From NCBI GenBank assembly GCA_017454565.1, contig JAFTCS010000019.1, forward strand, positions 1 to 5,182: 5,182 nt of DNA, in the 5' to 3' direction. Under the pieces are notes generated by a model. The model was not told the DNA's origin. It saw only the letters and a program-made list of their open reading frames with translations, and did not search any database. Shown here piece by piece: positions 1 to 5,182 of this stretch (its first letter is position 1; the number at the start of each line of letters is the position of its first letter). Position numbers and translations under genes: made by a program. The DNA comes from Clostridia bacterium. GTDB taxonomy: Bacteria > Bacillota > Clostridia > Oscillospirales > Acutalibacteraceae.

Positions 1-116
1 CTCTTGCGCAGGGCGTCCCCTCCCCCAAAACAGTCCACCGGACTGTTTTTGGGTTCACCCCTTGCGGAGCGCAGAAGAAAAAAGTGTTTCGCTCTCTGCG
101 GAGAGCGAGTCAAGGG
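1..116. repeat. Hairpin-rich intergenic repeat, outer module
   Basis: This stretch has no credible gene. It holds two clear hairpins. The first pairs 24-36 with 40-53 (core CAGTCC/GGACTG, loop ACC, one bulged T). The second is a perfect 7-bp stem, 90-96 with 101-107 (CGCTCTC/GAGAGCG, loop TGCG). It runs directly into the long palindrome at 109-144, so 1-192 probably forms one composite intergenic repeat. Short open frames through it have no ribosome binding site and look like translated repeat. I infer from general experience that such modular GC-rich hairpin repeats are common between genes of gut Clostridia; I cannot name the family. Confidence 0.55.
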
Positions 117-144
117 GGACTTTTGCGGAAAAGTCCCCCTTGAC
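109..144. repeat. Perfect 16-bp-stem palindrome
   Basis: Positions 109-124 (GTCAAGGGGGACTTTT) are the exact reverse complement of 129-144, with a four-base loop GCGG at 125-128. The core recurs at 428-453 (11-bp stem, loop CCGC) and at 5155-5182, where the window end cuts the second arm. No T-run follows the stem on either strand, so it is not a standard rho-independent terminator. It could act as an RNA-stabilising hairpin, a protein-binding site or the recognition end of a small mobile repeat. Confidence 0.8.
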
Positions 145-192
145 AATCCCCGAAAACGAACTTTTTCCGTTCTTAGTTTCACGGATTCAGGT
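117..192 (+). repeat. Left copy of 76-bp perfect inverted repeat
   Basis: Base by base, 117-192 equals the reverse complement of 5107-5182. Identity stops at 192/193 on this side. On the other side the comparison is cut by the window end, so the true repeat is probably longer and may include 1-116. It contains most of the 109-144 palindrome followed by about 48 bases ending in CACGGATTCAGGT. Lack of any mismatch in non-coding DNA suggests recent duplication or continuing homogenisation. Confidence 0.9.
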
Positions 193-207
193 AAAACTGA
201 GTTTTTG

Positions 208-241
208 GGAACCACTGGTTGTTATCGGTGGTTCCTTTTTT
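208..241 (+). terminator. Rho-independent terminator
   Basis: GGAACCAC at 208-215 pairs with GTGGTTCC at 228-235. The stem extends inward to 218/225 with G-U pairs around the loop TTGTTA, and six T residues follow at 236-241. This is a textbook terminator for rightward transcription. No gene in the window ends just upstream, so it would stop transcripts arriving through the repeat at 1-192 from a gene to the left. It lies outside the duplicated 76 bp and is absent from the right-hand copy. Confidence 0.75.
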
Positions 242-279
242 ACTAGTGTCCGGAGATTTCATTTCAAACAATAAAGTTT

Positions 280-410
280 CGGTGCGTGACCGCACACGAC
301 CTGTTCGCGTTGATAGTTTACTCTGACCAGAACTAAACGCATCGCGGCTGGTACTTCTTTCTGTGCGCGAGGGTGTAGTTGCGCACTTGTTTATCAATCA
401 CCGTGAACAG
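280..410. ncRNA. Candidate structured RNA, multi-stem, strand unknown
   Basis: I do not recognise this as a known RNA family. Complementary segments nest: CTGTTC (301-306) with GAACAG (405-410); GCGTT-GA-TAGTT (307-318) with AACTAAACGC (331-340), a 10-bp stem with a two-base bulge; and GTGCGC (363-368) with GCGCAC (381-386). Together these would form a three-way junction. A separate small hairpin pairs 282-286 with 291-295. An alternative long-range helix extends the closing stem (301-316 with 391-410) and excludes the 307-340 hairpin. A leftward promoter-like element lies at 572-601, which would favour the minus strand. It could also be decayed repeat or an old gene remnant. Confidence 0.35.
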
Positions 411-455
411 CGTTTTCGGGGGTGTTGGGGGGACTTTTCCGCAAAAGTCCCCCTG
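411..455 (-). repeat. Diverged third copy of the repeat core
   Basis: GGGGGACTTTT (428-438) pairs with AAAAGTCCCCC (443-453) around the loop CCGC. The preceding CGTTTTCGGG (411-420) matches the segment next to the palindrome in the right-end copy (5141-5150). The loop and flank show the same orientation as the right-end copy, so it is inverted relative to 117-192. It has lost two bases between flank and stem, and the outer stem pairs are degraded. It looks like an older copy of the same element. Confidence 0.7.
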
Positions 456-571
456 ACCGGCTATAAAATAATACCATTATTAAAAATCGCTAAAAAAACC
501 GGATATCTCTTAAACAAAATTCATGGGCGTCAGATGACGATAATAACAGTATGGACAGCCTTTTTGTGTGC

Positions 572-601
572 ATTATAACAAGTTTTATTCTATAATGTAA
601 A
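572..601 (-). promoter_or_regulatory. Possible leftward promoter
   Basis: On the minus strand, TTTACA (601-596) and TATAAT (577-572) are separated by 18 bases, close to the sigma-A consensus. It would drive transcription leftward into the candidate structured RNA at 280-410. No convincing minus-strand gene follows. The surroundings are AT-rich, so a chance match is possible. Confidence 0.4.
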
Positions 602-617
602 ACTTGCCCTTGCTGAA

Positions 618-646
618 TTGTTTTTCGTTTTTAAATGTTATATTAT
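618..646 (+). promoter_or_regulatory. Probable promoter of the secreted LRR protein gene
   Basis: TTGTTT (618-623) and TATTAT (641-646) are separated by exactly 17 bases, placing the start near 653 and giving a leader of about 50 nt. A better -10 hexamer, TATAAT at 591-596, lacks a good -35 at normal spacing but could be a second start. It overlaps the -35 of the leftward promoter candidate at 572-601. Confidence 0.55.
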
Positions 647-691
647 AAAATAAGAGTAATATGACGTTTTGTAAATCACGAAAAAGAAAGA

Positions 692-698
692 GGGAGGG
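692..698 (+). promoter_or_regulatory. Ribosome binding site deciding the start at 705
   Basis: GGGAGGG lies six bases before the ATG at 705. A second in-frame ATG at 711 would have a 12-base gap, so 705 is the better start. The choice changes the protein by only two residues. Confidence 0.75.
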
Positions 699-704
699 AT
701 CACA

Positions 705-3686
705 ATGGGTATGAAATTCAGGTATGCTTTAAAGAAGCTTTTATCGGTGTCTGCTGCGGCACTGATGATCTGCACTGCGACTGCTGCGGCCCTGCCGTTA
801 GCTGCTGAAACGGGAGATCTTAGTGTCAGTGCGGCGGGAACACCGGTGATAAATACTACCAAAGTGACGCTTTACGCTATGGACGACTGGGCGGAGCCTT
901 ACATCTCAATCCCGTCGTCATACACTACACGATATCAGCTAAGGGTCACAGGGGCAAACTCCGTTACATACCAGAGCAGCAACGGCAAGGTAAAGGTGTC
1001 TGCAAGCGGGCTTATCGAGCCTAATTATGCGACATATTACTGGTACAATTTCGGGAACGGCATGAGCTACGGTTTTTCAAGCCCCGACCCGGACAGGACT
1101 CCGGTAAAGGTCACAAAATATGCGGAATACGGAAGCTCCGTTATAACCGTTCGTGCAGACGGCCAGACCTTTACGGTCAATGTCGAACTGAAAGACTATG
1201 TTGATACATACGTGAACAAAACCATTGACGATTATCTGAAATCAAATATAACTTCGTCAATGAGCACACATGACAAAGTAGTGAAGATCGCAAAGTTTAT
1301 TGCCGCCAGAGATTACAGCGCCGAATACTGTTCCGCTGAGGGACTTGTGGTGGCAGGCGGCGGCGACTGCTGGGCGTCCTCAGAGACAGCCGTGCTTATG
1401 GCTAAGAAACTGGGCTTCAGGGCATGGATAAGAAACGGCAACAAAGACGCTTATGCGGGCAGCGGTCACAAGAACGCAGTTATAACTGACGGAAAAGAAA
1501 TATACATACTTGAAGCAGGTTATTCGGGCAAGGCGCCGAGAGCTTACGACGTCACCAAGCGCTCCACGCTTTTCAGCACAAGAAGCGTCAGCGGCGGCCT
1601 TGAGGTCTACCAGTATGACGGCGAGACCGTACCGGCAAAGCTTACGGTTCCTGCATACATTGACGGCAAGCCGGTGGTGAATATAGCAAGGGAGTTCATC
1701 ACCAACAACAATACTCTGAAAGAGGTCGTGCTCCCGGAAACGCTTAAATATATAGGCGTGAACGCTTTCTATGGATGTACCGCGCTTGAAAAGATAAACA
1801 TTCCGGCGTCTGTAACAACCATTGACGAGAGGGCGTTTGCCGGCTGCAAGAGCATAAAGTCCGTTACAACAGGCACAGGCTACAGATATACAGGCGGCGC
1901 TCTGTACAAGGGCACGACACTTGTTTCATGTCCGAACGGAACAAATGTGAGCGTGGCAAGCGGTACGAAAGAGATATTTGCAGGGGCATTTTCTTTCAAT
2001 GACCTGCTTACCTCTGTGGAGCTTCCCTCTACAGTCGAAAAAATAGGCGAGGGTGCCTTTTCTCAGTGCCGGAATCTGAAAAACCTGAACATAAGCAGCG
2101 CTAAGATCAAGACTATACCATCCTACGCTTTTGCATATAACAGCGCTGCATACTGCACGATACCCGACACCGTTACCGAGATCAGTCCTCATGCTTTTGA
2201 ACCGCTTACGAAGGGCAAGGAAATGCTTTTGGTCGGCAAGGCAGGCGGTGCCGCCGAGACTTACGCAAAGGCAAACGGGCATGCTTTCCTTGACTCCGCA
2301 AAAGCCGTGAAGAATACGTCAAAGGTCAGTTCAACGACTGTGGTGGTGGGCGACACGATAAAGGTCACGGCTTCATATACGGGCGGCAAGGCTCCCTACA
2401 AGCTTGAGGTTTACAAGAAACACCAGTATGATTCCGCCTACTCTGCAAATCTGATTTCCGGCACTTCATCGGCAGTCTCTTTCAAAGCCGAAAAGACCGG
2501 CAGCTACACGGTAAAAACTGTGGTGACTGACGGCTACGGTATACGTCAGGAAAAAACAATGAGCGTCAGTGTCAGGGGTGTGCTCACGAATACTTCGACA
2601 CTTTCCGCAGACAGTATAACCCTTGGACAGTCTGTAACGGTCAGCGTAAAGGCAGCGGGAGGTTCCGGCGGCTACACTTATGCGCTGGATCAGAAAACCT
2701 CTTCCGGCACCTGGCAAAGAGTCGTTCCTCTCGGCAGCACAAGCAGCATGACCTTCAAGCCGACGGCTTCGGGCACCTGTGAGCTTCGCACCGTCGTCAG
2801 GGATTCCGGCGGCAGAATGGCATATTCTTACCTGAGTCTGAAAGCAGAGCCAAAGAACCTTACAAACCTTTCGGCTGTTTCCACAGGCAAAACGCTGGTA
2901 AAGCGCGCTGTGACGGTCACAGGCAAGGCTGACGGCGGAACCGGAGTGTACAGATATGCACTTGATTACAAGCTCTCCGGTCAGACCACATGGACAAGTG
3001 TGCGCGAACTAAGCAAGGTATCGGCAATGAGCTTCACGCCGCAGACAGCAGGCGAGTATACCCTGCGTGTGACCATAAAGGATTCAGCAAACCGTGTCTC
3101 GTACAAAAGCTTTAGTCTGTCTGTAAGGAACGCTCTCAATTCAAAGCTGCGTTTCAGCAGTTCGTCTGTTGCCCACGGTCAGACAGTGACTATAACCATG
3201 TCTGCGACAGCAGGCTTCGGAGGATATCAGTATAAGCTTACCTGCCTTGCTCCGAACAGCAGCACATGGCGCACCGTTTCGGCGTATTCAGCCGCCAATA
3301 AGGTTAGTTTTACACCTGAAACCTACGGCAAATTCCGTTTTCGCTATACCGTCCGGGACAGTGCGGGATTTACCTTTACCAGAGAATATGAGCTTGACGT
3401 GAAGGAGAAGCCTCTGACAAACAGCTCAAAGCTTTCTTCAGCATCAGTCACACTTGGCTCTTATGCCTATGTGTATTGCGGCGCATCGGGCAGCAACAGC
3501 CCGTTCCGATACACTATGCAGGTTAAAGCTCCCGGCAGCAGCACCTACCGTACACTTTATACCGACACCTCTTCAACCAGACTTTCGTTCAAGCCGGACA
3601 AAAGCGGCACATGGTATATCCGCCTTACCGTCAAGGACAGCAAGGGCGCGGTCTCTGCAAAGACACTTACTCTTACCGTAAAGTAA
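705..3686 (+). CDS. Secreted transglutaminase-like / BspA-type LRR protein with five Ig-like repeats
   Basis: This 993-residue exported protein probably acts at or outside the cell surface. Residues 1-34 are a signal peptide (basic KKLL, hydrophobic core, Ala-rich end; cleavage near 34 or 44). Residues about 47-165 look like a bacterial Ig-like domain. Residues about 187-285 form a transglutaminase-like domain: Cys222 in GGGDCWASS, His255 in GSGHKNAV, and Glu270 where the triad normally has Asp (15 residues after His). Residues about 312-530 are BspA-type LRRs (LPETLKYIGVNAFYGC, IPASVTTIDERAFAGC, LPSTVEKIGEGAFSQC). Residues 533-993 are five Ig-like repeats ending exactly at the stop. No LPXTG, SLH, dockerin or C-terminal membrane segment is visible, so it is probably secreted or held non-covalently. 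BspA-type LRRs are known from adhesins; cross-linking or peptidase activity is an inference, and a non-catalytic role is possible. Confidence 0.9.
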   Translation: MGMKFRYALKKLLSVSAAALMICTATAAALPLAAETGDLSVSAAGTPVINTTKVTLYAMDDWAEPYISIPSSYTTRYQLRVTGANSVTYQSSNGKVKVSASGLIEPNYATYYWYNFGNGMSYGFSSPDPDRTPVKVTKYAEYGSSVITVRADGQTFTVNVELKDYVDTYVNKTIDDYLKSNITSSMSTHDKVVKIAKFIAARDYSAEYCSAEGLVVAGGGDCWASSETAVLMAKKLGFRAWIRNGNKDAYAGSGHKNAVITDGKEIYILEAGYSGKAPRAYDVTKRSTLFSTRSVSGGLEVYQYDGETVPAKLTVPAYIDGKPVVNIAREFITNNNTLKEVVLPETLKYIGVNAFYGCTALEKINIPASVTTIDERAFAGCKSIKSVTTGTGYRYTGGALYKGTTLVSCPNGTNVSVASGTKEIFAGAFSFNDLLTSVELPSTVEKIGEGAFSQCRNLKNLNISSAKIKTIPSYAFAYNSAAYCTIPDTVTEISPHAFEPLTKGKEMLLVGKAGGAAETYAKANGHAFLDSAKAVKNTSKVSSTTVVVGDTIKVTASYTGGKAPYKLEVYKKHQYDSAYSANLISGTSSAVSFKAEKTGSYTVKTVVTDGYGIRQEKTMSVSVRGVLTNTSTLSADSITLGQSVTVSVKAAGGSGGYTYALDQKTSSGTWQRVVPLGSTSSMTFKPTASGTCELRTVVRDSGGRMAYSYLSLKAEPKNLTNLSAVSTGKTLVKRAVTVTGKADGGTGVYRYALDYKLSGQTTWTSVRELSKVSAMSFTPQTAGEYTLRVTIKDSANRVSYKSFSLSVRNALNSKLRFSSSSVAHGQTVTITMSATAGFGGYQYKLTCLAPNSSTWRTVSAYSAANKVSFTPETYGKFRFRYTVRDSAGFTFTREYELDVKEKPLTNSSKLSSASVTLGSYAYVYCGASGSNSPFRYTMQVKAPGSSTYRTLYTDTSSTRLSFKPDKSGTWYIRLTVKDSKGAVSAKTLTLTVK
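2301..3683 (+). repeat. Five tandem Ig-like protein repeats
   Basis: The C-terminal 461 residues consist of five units: 533-625, 626-716, 717-808, 809-902 and 903-993. Each begins with a segment like LTNTSTLS, continues with G-x-x-V-x-V and Y-x-Y-x-L strands, and ends with a conserved segment: GSYTVKTVVTDGYG, GTCELRTVVRDSGG, GEYTLRVTIKDSAN, GKFRFRYTVRDSAG and GTWYIRLTVKDSKG. Units 2 to 5 are closest in style and unit 1 is the most different. Pattern and length suggest a beta-sandwich related to Y_Y_Y or Ig-like modules, probably a stalk or ligand-binding array. The DNA is well diverged between units, so the duplication is not recent. Confidence 0.8.
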
Positions 3687-3711
3687 AAAATAAAGACCTG
3701 TAAACTTACAG

Positions 3712-3746
3712 AAAGCTGTGGAAACCGGTGTGTTTTCACAGCTTTT
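3712..3746 (+). terminator. Probable terminator after the LRR protein gene
   Basis: AAAGCTGTGGAAAC (3712-3725) pairs with GTTTTCACAGCTTT (3732-3745), a 14-bp stem with one G-U pair and a six-base loop. It starts 25 bases after the stop codon. The T-run after it is short, so it may be leaky. A smaller hairpin (CTGTA/TACAG, 3698-3710) lies just before it. Confidence 0.65.
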
Positions 3747-3751
3747 CAGTT

Positions 3752-3925
3752 CCGGCAAGCCGCCGGCCGCGCACAGAAATTGTTTCAAATATGACAATAC
3801 AAAAGTTTTGCTCAAGCTTTTTCAGAAGCTTGCAGGGACGAGGGGGGCGGGTCTCCGGCGGAGACCGAGGCACCGCAGAAGCACCGACCGAGCCGACAGG
3901 CGAGACTCAAAGTCCTCTGACATCT
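3752..3925. repeat. Second hairpin-rich intergenic repeat, unrelated to the first
   Basis: No gene is supported here. Three stems are visible: CCGGC/GCCGG (3752-3756 with 3762-3766), CAAGCTT/AAGCTTG (3813-3819 with 3826-3832), and GGTCTCC/GGAGACC (3850-3856 with 3860-3866, loop GGC). GC content rises sharply over about 3833-3900 compared with the AT-rich DNA after 3925, which marks the block as a distinct module. Two overlapping open frames of 72-73 codons cross it; they are Arg-rich, lack a ribosome binding site and look spurious. Confidence 0.5.
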
Positions 3926-3940
3926 CAATTGTTTAGCCTG

Positions 3941-3969
3941 TTTACATGACACATCAGGAAATATATTAC
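3941..3969 (+). promoter_or_regulatory. Weak alternative upstream promoter
   Basis: TTTACA (3941-3946) and TATTAC (3964-3969) are 17 bases apart. The -10 is weaker than that of the promoter at 4033-4061, and the surroundings are AT-rich. If active, its transcript would include the direct repeat at 3980-4019 and the whole degV leader. Confidence 0.25.
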
Positions 3970-3979
3970 TGCATAAGTA

Positions 3980-4019
3980 TAGTCAAACAATCATTACAGA
4001 TTTAGTCAAAACAATGATT
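3980..4019. repeat. Tandem direct repeat upstream of the degV promoter, possible operator
   Basis: TAGTCAAACAATCATT (3980-3995) is followed by TAGTCAAAACAATGATT (4003-4019), a start-to-start distance of 23 bases, about two helical turns. The ends, AATCATT and AATGATT, are also inverted copies of each other. The block sits just upstream of the -35 at 4033, where an activator or repressor could bind. No regulator is encoded in the window. Confidence 0.45.
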
Positions 4020-4032
4020 CTTTAAAAACACA

Positions 4033-4061
4033 TTGATATTTTCAAGAAATTAATATATACT
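4033..4061 (+). promoter_or_regulatory. degV promoter
   Basis: TTGATA (4033-4038) and TATACT (4056-4061) are separated by exactly 17 bases, a strong sigma-A-type match. Transcription should start near 4068, leaving an unusually long leader of about 140 nt before the degV start codon. Confidence 0.7.
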
Positions 4062-4075
4062 AATATCATAAAGCA

Positions 4076-4156
4076 AACGCTGAATATTTTCACCTTTCAG
4101 TGTTAAGCGCAGGTGATAGGGGAGCATACAGTGATTTTTCGCGCTGCTTCCGCCTG
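4076..4156 (+). promoter_or_regulatory. Structured 5' leader of degV, possible cis-regulatory RNA
   Basis: Three pairings are visible. Helix A pairs AACGCTGAA (4076-4084) with TTCAGTGTT (4096-4104), with one G-U. Helix B pairs CAGGTG (4110-4115) with CGCCTG (4151-4156), continued by GGAGCA (4121-4126) with TGCTTC (4145-4150). In addition TCACCT (4090-4095), in the loop of helix A, is complementary to AGGTGA (4111-4116), one strand of helix B. That third pairing could form a pseudoknot or exclude helix B, which is riboswitch-like. No terminator follows, so any control would act on translation or RNA stability. I do not recognise a known riboswitch class. Confidence 0.35.
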
Positions 4157-4192
4157 ACCATGAAAAAACACATAATCAAAACATAATATTCA

Positions 4193-4198
4193 AGGAGG
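4193..4198 (+). promoter_or_regulatory. degV ribosome binding site
   Basis: AGGAGG, within the longer AAGGAGGAG at 4192-4200, lies eight bases before the ATG at 4207. This near-ideal site fixes the degV start. Confidence 0.85.
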
Positions 4199-4206
4199 AG
4201 CAGAAA

Positions 4207-5085
4207 ATGTCTAAAACAGCTATTGCCACAGACAGTAACAGCGGTATCTCCCAGTCAAGAGCAAAAAAGCTCGGGGTTTTTGTATTGCCCATGTCTTTTT
4301 ACATAAACGACAAGCAGTATCGTGAGGAGCTTGATATCTCACAGAAAGACTTCTACAAGCTCATCTCGGAATCCAAGACGACAGTTTCTACTTCTCAGCC
4401 CTCGCCGGAGGAGCTTTCTGACTTATGGAGGTCAATACTCAAGGAGCATGACGAGCTGGTATACATTCCCATGTCATCAGGTCTGAGCAGCTCATGTACA
4501 ACGGCGTCCATGGTAGCAAAGGATTTCGGCGGCCGTGTACATGTCGTTAACAATCAGAGAATTTCCGTTACACAGTACCAGTCTGTTCTGGATGCTCTTA
4601 ACATGGCAAAAGAGGGCATGTCCGGCAAAAGGATAAAAACAAGACTTGAGCAGGAGAAACTGATTTCAAGTATATATATTACGGTGAACAACCTCAGTTT
4701 TCTCAAAAGGGGCGGACGTGTTACCACAGCAGGCGCGCTCATTGCAAACGTAATGAACCTTAAACCTGTGCTGCAGATACAGGGCGAAAAGCTTGATGCC
4801 TATGCAAAGTGCCGCGGTATGAAGTCTGCAAAGCAGAAGATGCTTGAAGCCATGCACGACGATTTCGAGGGACGCTTCAAGGAGTATGTTGATAAGGGCG
4901 AGATGGCTCTGATGTATTCATATTCCGATATGTCGGATGACGAGGTGAACGCATGGAAGAAGGAGATAGAAGCTTCTTTCCCGAAGTTCAAGCTCAGAGC
5001 GGAACCGCTTTCGCTGAGTATAGGCTGTCACATAGGCCCCGGTTCTCTTGCCATAGCCTGTGCAAAGATCACTAAACCGTACTGA
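4207..5085 (+). CDS. DegV family protein (FakB-type fatty acid-binding protein)
   Basis: This cytoplasmic protein has 292 residues, close to the family's usual 280-290, and appears complete. DegV/FakB proteins bind a fatty acid and present it to the kinase FakA, giving acyl-phosphate for phospholipid synthesis. Family signatures appear in order: the N-terminal ATDSNSGI (residues 7-14), the TSQPS motif at 62-66 that contacts the lipid carboxylate in known members, SSGLSSS at 90-96 (usually SSGLSGT), NNLSFLKRGGR ending at Arg171, the NLKPVLQIQGEKL segment, and GCHIGPG at 273-279. Cys274 replaces the Thr or Ser commonly seen before that His. No FakA-like gene is nearby, so the partner must be elsewhere. 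It has its own promoter and a long leader. Fatty-acid specificity cannot be read from the sequence. Confidence 0.93.
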   Translation: MSKTAIATDSNSGISQSRAKKLGVFVLPMSFYINDKQYREELDISQKDFYKLISESKTTVSTSQPSPEELSDLWRSILKEHDELVYIPMSSGLSSSCTTASMVAKDFGGRVHVVNNQRISVTQYQSVLDALNMAKEGMSGKRIKTRLEQEKLISSIYITVNNLSFLKRGGRVTTAGALIANVMNLKPVLQIQGEKLDAYAKCRGMKSAKQKMLEAMHDDFEGRFKEYVDKGEMALMYSYSDMSDDEVNAWKKEIEASFPKFKLRAEPLSLSIGCHIGPGSLAIACAKITKPY

Positions 5086-5106
5086 TCTAAGGAGCATTGT
5101 CTGAAA

Positions 5107-5182
5107 ACCTGAATCCGTGAAACTAAGAACGGAAAAAGTTCGTTTTCGGGGATTGTCAAGGGGGACTTTTCCGCAAAAGTCC
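5107..5182 (-). repeat. Right copy of 76-bp perfect inverted repeat, cut by window end
   Basis: This is the exact reverse complement of 117-192. It starts 22 bases after the degV stop. It includes the first palindrome arm GTCAAGGGGGACTTTT (5155-5170), the loop CCGC and the first eight bases of the return arm, after which the window ends. It may serve as the 3' hairpin of the degV transcript, though no T-run is visible. Confidence 0.9.

Noticed and set aside
4..274. Two overlapping plus-strand open frames of 80 and 70 codons
   Set aside because: They run through the hairpin repeat, lack a ribosome binding site and overlap each other in different frames. They look like translated repeat, not genes.
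370..390. tRNA D-arm-like GGTGTAGTT
   Set aside because: No acceptor, anticodon or T-arm could be fitted around it on either strand.
179..397. Minus-strand open frame of 72 codons
   Set aside because: It starts at a TTG with no Shine-Dalgarno site, overlaps the terminator and the candidate RNA stems, and encodes no recognisable domain.
363..578. Plus-strand open frame of 71 codons
   Set aside because: It crosses the diverged palindrome copy and AT-rich promoter DNA, with no ribosome binding site and no recognisable motif.
3718..3949. Two overlapping open frames of 72-73 codons after the LRR gene
   Set aside because: They begin inside the terminator hairpin, become Arg-rich only because they cross the GC-rich repeat, and lack ribosome binding sites.
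4110..4159. Resemblance to the CCGCCUGGGC segment of ZTP riboswitches (CCGCCTGACC at 4150-4159)
   Set aside because: Only part of the 3' motif matches, and the conserved upstream part of that class is not present. degV is also not a typical ZTP-controlled gene.
4160..4186. Eight-codon leader peptide (MKKHIIKT) in the degV leader
   Set aside because: No Shine-Dalgarno site precedes it, no run of one regulatory amino acid is present and no attenuator follows. A frame this short is expected by chance.
1..5182. CRISPR array
   Set aside because: The repeats are few, irregularly spaced and in mixed orientation, with no regular spacers and no cas genes.

Overview
The window looks like a chromosomal stretch from a Gram-positive gut Clostridia, most likely a Ruminococcus-like member of the Oscillospiraceae. 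This rests on the purine-rich Shine-Dalgarno sites, the sigma-A-type promoters, a secreted transglutaminase-like/BspA-type LRR protein, a DegV (FakB-type) protein, and long intergenic regions full of GC-rich hairpin repeats. The placement is inferred from gene style, not from a marker gene.

Layout. Positions 1-704 contain no convincing gene. They hold a hairpin-rich repeat (1-192), a good rho-independent terminator (208-241), a block with several nested complementary segments that may be a structured RNA (about 280-410), a diverged second copy of the repeat palindrome (411-455), and an AT-rich region with outward-facing promoter-like elements (572-646). Positions 705-3686 encode a 993-residue exported protein: signal peptide, N-terminal Ig-like region, transglutaminase-like domain with Cys222 and His255, BspA-type leucine-rich repeats, then five tandem Ig-like repeats of 91-94 residues. 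Positions 3687-4206 are intergenic: a terminator hairpin, a second and unrelated hairpin repeat, a tandem direct repeat that could be an operator, a strong promoter, and a leader of about 140 nt with competing helices. Positions 4207-5085 encode a complete DegV-family protein. The last 76 bases are an exact inverted copy of 117-192.

The two genes point the same way, but a terminator and a separate promoter lie between them, so they are probably separate transcripts with no functional link. The first acts at or outside the cell surface. The second is cytoplasmic and probably binds a fatty acid for a FakA kinase encoded elsewhere.

The most interesting parts are non-coding: the perfect 76-bp inverted repeats enclosing both genes, the candidate structured RNA at 280-410, and the degV leader. 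In the first protein, Glu270 sits where a transglutaminase usually has its catalytic Asp. No CRISPR array, tRNA, rRNA, transposase or known defence gene was seen.
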